9,553 nt of DNA. It comes from Halovivax sp. GTDB lineage: Archaea; Halobacteriota; Halobacteria; Halobacteriales; Natrialbaceae. Shown in pieces: positions 6,277 to 9,553 of this stretch (within the stretch, counting starts at the first letter, position 1; each line of letters opens with the position of its first letter). Location of the stretch: contig SKPV01000209.1 of NCBI GenBank assembly GCA_007119345.1, forward strand, positions 1 to 9,553. The letters are read 5' to 3'. Made by a program: the position numbers and the translations under genes. The notes beneath the pieces were generated by a model. The model was not told the DNA's origin. It saw nothing but the letters and a program-made list of their open reading frames with translations, and ran no database searches.

Positions 6277-7074
6277 TTACTCGTCGTCCGCGTCGCGCCA
6301 GGAGTCCGGGACGTTGATGACGTAGCGGCCGTCCTCCTGGAGGGACACGATGTGTTCTTCGCGATCGTAGAGCTCCATCAGATTGAGTTCGTACTGACCG
6401 GGAGAGACGATCTTGATGCTCTCGAACTGGTCGTTGAGTTCGTCGCGGAGGTCCTCCAGGGACGGTCGCTCCGCGTCGGGTTCGCTGACGACGCGACCGT
6501 GCGTGGGAGGCTCGTCGGCTTCGGACTCGGCGGTCGACCCGTCGACGGTCTGGCCATCCGCGTCGGCGGCGGCCGTCGAGGGCGGGAGTTCCTCGGGCGA
6601 GACGACGTCGCTCCGGGCGTCGGCCTGCGCGTCGTCCTCGTCGCCCTCGACCCACTCGAAGTCGTCTTCCATCGCGTCGTCCCTCCGGGTCGGGACCGAA
6701 TCGTCGTCGACGCTCGTCCCGGTCGCCCGGGCCGCCGAGCGCTCGACGAACCCGCCGGTTCCGGTCGAATCGTCGCCGGTCGATCGCGACGGGGGCGGCG
6801 ATTCCGCCCGCTCTTCCGGCGGACGGGCGGTGTCGGGCCACGGGGCAAACTCCCGATCGTCCCTGGACGCGTCGTCCGCTCCCGACCCCGTCGGCGCGGA
6901 TCCGTCGCTCCCGGGAGCCGACGGCGTCGAGTCGGCCGACGACGAACCGCGGTCGGATCCGCTTCCGGCGGGTGAAAACTGGAACTTGTTGCCGCCGCAG
7001 TCGGGACACCCCGAGAGCATCTCCTTCGAGCCGTCGGGAAAGCCGCGACCGCAGTTCGTACACTGGTGTGGCAT
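6277..7074 (-). CDS. OapC/ArvC-type zinc-ribbon protein
   Basis: Third gene of the origin-associated operon, 265 residues. The N-terminus is a compact zinc ribbon, MPHQCTNCGRGFPDGS..., with CxxC pairs at C5/C8 and C23/C26, well placed for one Zn ion. A long, very acidic, Ser/Pro/Asp-rich segment (about 37-200) looks disordered. A folded C-terminal domain (about 203-260) runs from RPSLEDLRDELNDQFESI to VINVPDSWRD. In Haloferax volcanii the equivalents were named Oap proteins because they lie next to the main origin, and the same three-gene set (ArvABC) was later linked to vesicle formation driven by the GTPase. The start follows the oapB stop by one base, so the two are surely co-transcribed; no strong ribosome site is seen, suggesting coupling. 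The biochemical role of the zinc ribbon is unknown. The unusual linker length probably varies between species. Confidence 0.9.
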   Translation of the reverse strand: MPHQCTNCGRGFPDGSKEMLSGCPDCGGNKFQFSPAGSGSDRGSSSADSTPSAPGSDGSAPTGSGADDASRDDREFAPWPDTARPPEERAESPPPSRSTGDDSTGTGGFVERSAARATGTSVDDDSVPTRRDDAMEDDFEWVEGDEDDAQADARSDVVSPEELPPSTAAADADGQTVDGSTAESEADEPPTHGRVVSEPDAERPSLEDLRDELNDQFESIKIVSPGQYELNLMELYDREEHIVSLQEDGRYVINVPDSWRDADDE

Positions 7075-7075
7075 C

Positions 7076-7468
7076 CTAGTTCCGGGAGACGAGGGCGCTG
7101 ATGAGCGTTTCGTCCTTGTGGAGGGTCTCGATCTGATTGGCCGGTCCGATGACGGTGAGCTTCTGCTGGTCGCCGTCGCTACCCATGATCCGCCCGAACA
7201 GCGAGGAGTCCCGACTCTCCGAGCGCGGGTAGGTTTCGATCTCGATGCCGTTGAACTCGTCCGGGCTGATCTCGGCCATCGTCACCTCGATGAGCTTGCT
7301 CTCTTCTTCCGGCGAGAGGCCCTCCTCGAGGATCACGATGTTGCCGTCGTGGACGCCGTCTAGGATCATTCGGATCTTCTCCATGCAGGCGAGCCCGTCC
7401 ATGCGCTCGCCGCTGATGAGGTCGATCTGAACCCCGCCGGCGTCGTCTTTCTTTTTGGCTTTCGGCAT
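7076..7468 (-). CDS. OapB/ArvB, DUF2073 family protein
   Basis: Middle gene of the operon, 130 residues. A short basic head (MPKAKKKDD) is followed by the DUF2073 domain, recognisable by QIDLISGERMDGLACMEKI and the segment GNIVILEEGLSPEEESKLIE, and ending near VIGPANQIETLHKDETLISA. The family nearly always sits beside an Era-like GTPase in euryarchaea, which makes it a likely partner or regulator of that GTPase; no enzymatic motif is visible. It starts 4 bp after the oapA stop, with GGTGAT just upstream as a Shine-Dalgarno match, and ends one base before oapC. Length agrees with the family. Confidence 0.9.
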   Translation of the reverse strand: MPKAKKKDDAGGVQIDLISGERMDGLACMEKIRMILDGVHDGNIVILEEGLSPEEESKLIEVTMAEISPDEFNGIEIETYPRSESRDSSLFGRIMGSDGDQQKLTVIGPANQIETLHKDETLISALVSRN

Positions 7469-7472
7469 CGTA

Positions 7473-8111
7473 TCACCCGAAGTACTCCGCGATGTTGTCG
7501 TAGACTACGTCCATATTGTCGCCTTCTTTGGCCGACAGCGGCACCGTCTCGTGTTGGGGGAAGGCGTCCTCGATCCGCTTGACGCTCGAGGCGTCGAGGT
7601 CGATCTTGTTCGCGAAGATCAGGACCGGGAGGTCCCGCGACTCGATGATCCCGATCAGCATCGTATTGACCTGCGTGATGGGATCTTCGGCGCTGTCGAG
7701 GACGTAGATGACGCCGTCGACGTCCTCGCGGAGCCAGTGCATGGCTTCGGCGACGCCCTCGGTCGCCTCGCGGGAACGCCGGACCGCGTCGTCTTTGTCC
7801 ATCTCGTCGGTGAACTCCTCGTAGTCGACCTTGGTCGTCACGCCGGGCGTGTCGACGATGTCGATCGTCACCGACTTCCCGTTTCGTTCGATCTCGACCC
7901 CCTCCTTGCGTCGAGCTCGACGCGTTTCGTGAGGGATGTGACTCTCCGTCCCGATCGCGTCTCCGGTCCAGTCGCGGGCGATTCGATTGGCGAGCGTCGT
8001 CTTTCCAGCATTCGGCGGGCCGTAGATGCCGATCCGTTTGGGCTCTTCTTCGGAGAAGAGCCGATCGGTGGCCCGAGAGATACTATCTTTGAGTCCTGTG
8101 AACAGTCCCAT
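7473..8111 (-). CDS. OapA/ArvA, Era-like small GTPase
   Basis: Cytosolic, probably membrane-associating GTPase of 212 residues. All G motifs are present: G1 GPPNAGKT (31-38), a switch I region around HETRRARR (T63 as candidate G2), G3 DTPG (87-90), G4 NKID (168-171) and G5 SAK (193-195). The first 20 residues, MGLFTGLKDSISRATDRLF, form an amphipathic helix that could touch membrane. In haloarchaea the orthologue lies beside oriC1 (hence origin-associated protein) and has been reported as the driver of extracellular vesicle formation (ArvA), evolutionarily related to small GTPases of eukaryotic membrane traffic. It heads a three-gene operon with a good ribosome site. Unlike bacterial Era there is no KH RNA-binding domain after the G domain, so an rRNA role like that of Era is not supported. 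Confidence 0.93.
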   Translation of the reverse strand: MGLFTGLKDSISRATDRLFSEEEPKRIGIYGPPNAGKTTLANRIARDWTGDAIGTESHIPHETRRARRKEGVEIERNGKSVTIDIVDTPGVTTKVDYEEFTDEMDKDDAVRRSREATEGVAEAMHWLREDVDGVIYVLDSAEDPITQVNTMLIGIIESRDLPVLIFANKIDLDASSVKRIEDAFPQHETVPLSAKEGDNMDVVYDNIAEYFG

Positions 8112-8120
8112 CTGTGGGAA

Positions 8121-8125
8121 CCTCC
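8121..8125 (-). promoter_or_regulatory. Shine-Dalgarno site of oapA
   Basis: GGAGG on the minus strand is separated by nine bases from the ATG at 8111. This decides the start and sets the gene apart from the leaderless genes elsewhere in the window: oapA must have a 5' leader. Confidence 0.65.
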
Positions 8126-8169
8126 AGCACCGGCGGGGTGCGTCTGGAACAACCAGGGAATCGAACCTA

Positions 8170-8175
8170 CTTAAG
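8170..8175 (-). promoter_or_regulatory. candidate TATA element of the oapABC operon
   Basis: The minus strand reads AGTCTTAAGTAGG here. A start of transcription about 27 bp downstream would fall near 8144, giving a leader of roughly 33 bases that contains the GGAGG site. It is supported by position and composition only. Confidence 0.4.
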
Positions 8176-8184
8176 ACTACGTCA

Positions 8185-8199
8185 GACGTTATGAACGTC
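8185..8199. repeat. 15-bp inverted repeat upstream of the oapABC promoter
   Basis: GACGTT-ATG-AACGTC has perfect 6-bp arms and starts about 10 bp upstream of the candidate TATA element. The position fits a transcription factor site for the operon. No known regulator is recognised. Confidence 0.4.
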
Positions 8200-8293
8200 C
8201 GCCCGCGTACGTGAACAATCGGTCACGTCGACTGGAAATGGTGGCCGGCACCGAATCGAACAGAGGACCGTACGGAATGAAGTCGAAAATCCA

Positions 8294-8310
8294 CGTCCAC
8301 GACGTGGACG
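8294..8310. repeat. 17-bp inverted repeat
   Basis: CGTCCAC-GAC-GTGGACG: perfect 7-bp arms around a 3-bp centre. It lies in the gene-free region between oapA and the origin core and could bind a protein or form a small hairpin. Confidence 0.5.
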
Positions 8311-8356
8311 GACTCGATATCGTCGACAGGCTCTCTGGTAGTCGAAATAAACAGAC

Positions 8357-8375
8357 CCGAGTTCCGTGAACTCGG
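8357..8375. repeat. 19-bp inverted repeat
   Basis: CCGAGTTC-CGT-GAACTCGG: perfect 8-bp arms around a 3-bp centre, 63 bp after the previous inverted repeat. The half site resembles neither the origin boxes nor the iron boxes. Its role is unknown. Confidence 0.55.
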
Positions 8376-8582
8376 TTACCGTGACCGACCGTCGCACCAG
8401 GACGTCGACTCGAACCCGACCGACCGTCGGCCAGATCGTCGAGTTCGGGCTCGACCGTTCAGTCGATCGACTCCAGCCACCTTCTGTTCGTGTGGAGCCA
8501 AACGGAGCCGTCGTATCGATCGGCGTCGACCGACCGAGTGCGGGGTGGACGTGTCGGTAGAGAGATTACTCGGCCGGATCTT

Positions 8583-8599
8583 TTCACCGAGTTGAAGGG
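8583..8599 (+). other. possible degenerate origin recognition box
   Basis: TTCACCGAGTTGAAGGG resembles a shortened copy of the minus-strand box next to it, which begins TTCACTCCAGTTGAAAC and then runs into G. It points toward that box in the opposite orientation, so the pair forms a large imperfect inverted repeat around the C-tract. It could be a weak mini-box or an evolutionary relic. Confidence 0.3.
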
Positions 8600-8608
8600 A
8601 GAGCGTGG

Positions 8609-8639
8609 CCCCCACCCCCCCGTTTCAACTGGAGTGAAC
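8609..8639 (-). other. origin recognition box (ORB) with G-string, left
   Basis: On the minus strand the box reads GTTCACTCCAGTTGAAAC followed by seven G, a T and five G. The CTCCAGTTGAAAC core matches the archaeal ORB core (CTCCAGTGGAAAC), and the long G-string is the hallmark of haloarchaeal boxes bound by Orc1/Cdc6. It is oriented with the G-string pointing left, away from the AT-rich stretch, and is inverted relative to the box at 8898. Confidence 0.85.
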
Positions 8640-8723
8640 CGACGGAGTGGATGGCGGAGACGTCCCTGCGGAGGGGTCGTACGAGGTTTCTCACGGTCGT
8701 ATACCTCGTAGACGGCGGTTTTC

Positions 8724-8741
8724 GACCGATCCTGATCGGTC
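8724..8741. repeat. 18-bp inverted repeat inside the origin core
   Basis: GACCGATC-CT-GATCGGTC: perfect 8-bp arms with a 2-bp centre, about 85 bp inside the left origin box and about 90 bp before the AT-rich stretch. It could be a protein site affecting initiation. Confidence 0.55.
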
Positions 8742-8830
8742 CTCCGTCCGAGCGTCTTCGTCGGCGCGACCTAGTAACACACACCCCACCACTAACAACA
8801 ACCGCCCGTTTGTTCGTCCTACGGATCTGG

Positions 8831-8870
8831 TTACACATACCTTATGATAAATCTTCCTGTATGATATAGT
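8831..8870. other. candidate DNA unwinding element
   Basis: 29 of these 40 bases are A or T (for example CTTATGATAAATCTT and ATGATATAG), against a strongly GC-rich background. It lies directly inside the right origin box. An AT-rich stretch between inverted boxes is the expected melting site in haloarchaeal origins. Purine/pyrimidine-skewed, C-rich DNA with ACAACAACC (about 8780-8810) adjoins it on the left. Confidence 0.7.
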
Positions 8871-8897
8871 TCCGGTTCGGGGGGAGCGTGTTCTCGC

Positions 8898-8925
8898 GTT
8901 CCACCTGAAATCAAGGGGTGGGGGG
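8898..8925 (+). other. origin recognition box (ORB) with G-string, right
   Basis: The plus strand reads GTTCCACCTGAAATCAAGG, then GG, T and six G. The TTCCA..TGAAA core and the CAAGGGG part match the archaeal box consensus, and the extended G-string is haloarchaeal. It is inverted relative to the box at 8609, with its G-string pointing away from the AT-rich stretch. Confidence 0.85.
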
Positions 8926-9270
8926 TTCGGTTACGGAGGGATATCCGTAGGGGCGATCGCGTATCCTTTCCGATCGATGATCCCGAGTGGCGTCCTTACG
9001 CTCGTTCGACCGATCCGCGCTTCGCACGCAGCGGAAACGAGGGCGATCACGGATGGCCGGAACGCTCGGTATCCGGGGCCCCTATTTTTTTCAATCAGCG
9101 ACGGCCAGCTCTACCGACTCCCTCAATTCGACGACCCGATCGTCCCGTCGACCGTCGCTCGTTCGTTTCTCGCGAACCGATGGTATTCGATCTTCCTCAC
9201 TTATCTTATCCGCTCTCCGAAAGGTACGGTCGTCGTTCCCGTTCCAACTCGGTACTAATATCCTCCTCAT

Positions 9271-9300
9271 TTCGAACGGAACCTGACTTCGAACGATACC
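9271..9300. repeat. 13-bp direct repeat
   Basis: TTCGAACGGAACC (9271-9283) and TTCGAACGATACC (9288-9300), 17 bp apart, differ in two positions. Each contains the palindrome TTCGAA. The role is unknown. Confidence 0.5.
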
Positions 9301-9314
9301 GACGTTGTCTCGCC

Positions 9315-9355
9315 CCGGACGGAAATGACGTCGTGTCCACTCCGGACGGGAATGA
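9315..9355. repeat. 14-bp direct repeat
   Basis: CCGGACGGAAATGA (9315-9328) and CCGGACGGGAATGA (9342-9355), 27 bp apart with one difference. The second copy is preceded by TCCACT and followed by GGG, giving it a faint likeness to an origin box, too weak to call. Confidence 0.55.
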
Positions 9356-9495
9356 GGGTACGTCGCCTCCCAACGGAACCGCCGTCGACGGTACTTCGAT
9401 CACCGGTATGCGGCACTCGATGATCGCGACCGTCGACAGAACCTCGACGCACGATCGAGGACGTTCGACTCGAGGGTGGAACGGTACGGCGGCTC

Positions 9496-9553
9496 CAGGA
9501 GAAATGGTACCACAGATACAGGAGAAAAGGCACGCCGAGTCTAAGAGAAATGG
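9496..9553 (+). repeat. three 12-bp repeats spaced exactly 23 bp, cut by the window end
   Basis: CAGGAGAAATGG (9496), CAGGAGAAAAGG (9519) and TAAGAGAAATGG (9542) occur at an exact 23-bp interval, close to two helical turns, so the sites would face the same side of the DNA. The spacers between them differ, so this is an array of sites and not a simple tandem duplication. The first is preceded by CT, making CTCCAGGAGAAATGG, which recalls the origin-box core. More units may follow beyond the edge. Confidence 0.65.

Larger units (their letters stand above)
8609..8925. other. replication origin core, oriC1-type
   Basis: About 320 bp bounded by two inverted origin recognition boxes, with an AT-rich presumed unwinding stretch between them and no gene. 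Orc1/Cdc6 would bind the boxes and melt the AT-rich DNA to load the MCM helicase. The assignment gains strength from the neighbouring oapABC operon, whose place beside the main chromosomal origin is conserved in haloarchaea. The orc1 gene that usually lies on the other side is not in this window and should follow to the right. Alternative: a plasmid-type or secondary origin, but the oap operon argues for the main one. Confidence 0.85.
8926..9553. other. gene-free region right of the origin core
   Basis: No convincing coding sequence is seen to the right end. The longest open frame (8977-9258, plus) lacks the acidic composition and third-position GC bias of the real genes here and has no promoter or ribosome site. 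The region holds a 6-bp-arm inverted repeat TACGGA/TCCGTA (8932-8949) and several short direct repeats listed separately. It is probably the intergenic zone between the origin and an orc1-type gene outside the window. Confidence 0.55.

Noticed and set aside
6413..7363. Plus-strand open frame opposite oapC and oapB
   Set aside because: Serine/proline-rich antisense translation of two well-supported genes.
7473..8111. Ribosome-assembly GTPase Era
   Set aside because: The G domain is Era-like but the C-terminal KH domain is missing, and the neighbours are DUF2073 and zinc-ribbon proteins, which identify the archaeal OapA/ArvA family.
8977..9258. 93-codon open frame right of the origin
   Set aside because: Composition is not acidic, there is no promoter at the right distance and no ribosome site, and overlapping frames of similar length exist in the same stretch. 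It is more likely chance in non-coding DNA.
9496..9553. CRISPR array at the right edge
   Set aside because: Repeats of 12 bp with 11-bp spacers are far too short for CRISPR.
1..9553. tRNA, rRNA genes, insertion sequences or phage genes
   Set aside because: No cloverleaf with a conserved T-loop sequence, no rRNA signature, no transposase and no terminal inverted repeats were seen on either strand.

Overview
The window looks like chromosomal DNA of a halophilic archaeon (class Halobacteria). The evidence is high GC with strong third-position G/C bias, very acidic predicted proteins, a Tat-type lipoprotein signal with twin arginines and a lipobox, leaderless genes with a TATA-like element about 27-30 bp before the start codon, and an origin-linked gene set typical of haloarchaea. 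Everything here is read by eye from the sequence; no search was run.

Left part (1-4351): a class I SAM-dependent methyltransferase on the minus strand (start at 982) faces away from an iron-type ABC uptake locus on the plus strand. That locus holds a Tat lipoprotein substrate-binding protein (1259-2437) and a 540-residue permease made of two fused permease halves (2729-4351). Each gene has its own palindromic box of the DtxR/IdeR/SirR iron-regulator type (perfect 18 bp at 1236-1253; perfect 14 bp at 2663-2676), which argues for iron-responsive repression of both. No ATP-binding subunit is encoded next to them. The gap between the two genes contains three tandem 34-bp repeats.

Middle part (4351-6276): a leaderless 192-residue protein (4441-5019) looks like a KaiC/RadA-type fold with a broken P-loop. 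The last 44 bp of its gene region, including the stop codon, are duplicated just downstream. It converges on a minus-strand pair: a 29-residue single-membrane-span microprotein (5893-5982) whose stop codon overlaps the start of a 260-residue protein of unknown function (5111-5893).

Right part (6277-9553): a tight minus-strand operon encodes an Era-like GTPase, a DUF2073 protein and a zinc-ribbon protein. These correspond to OapA-OapB-OapC, described next to the main replication origin of Haloferax volcanii and, under the names ArvABC, tied to extracellular vesicle formation. Upstream of oapA lies about 1.4 kb without a convincing gene. It holds two inverted origin recognition boxes with G-strings (8609-8639 minus, 8898-8925 plus) on either side of an AT-rich stretch (about 8831-8870), which is the layout of a haloarchaeal oriC1. 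The same region carries several perfect inverted repeats and, at the right edge, a short repeat with exact 23-bp spacing. An orc1/cdc6 initiator gene would be expected just past the right end.
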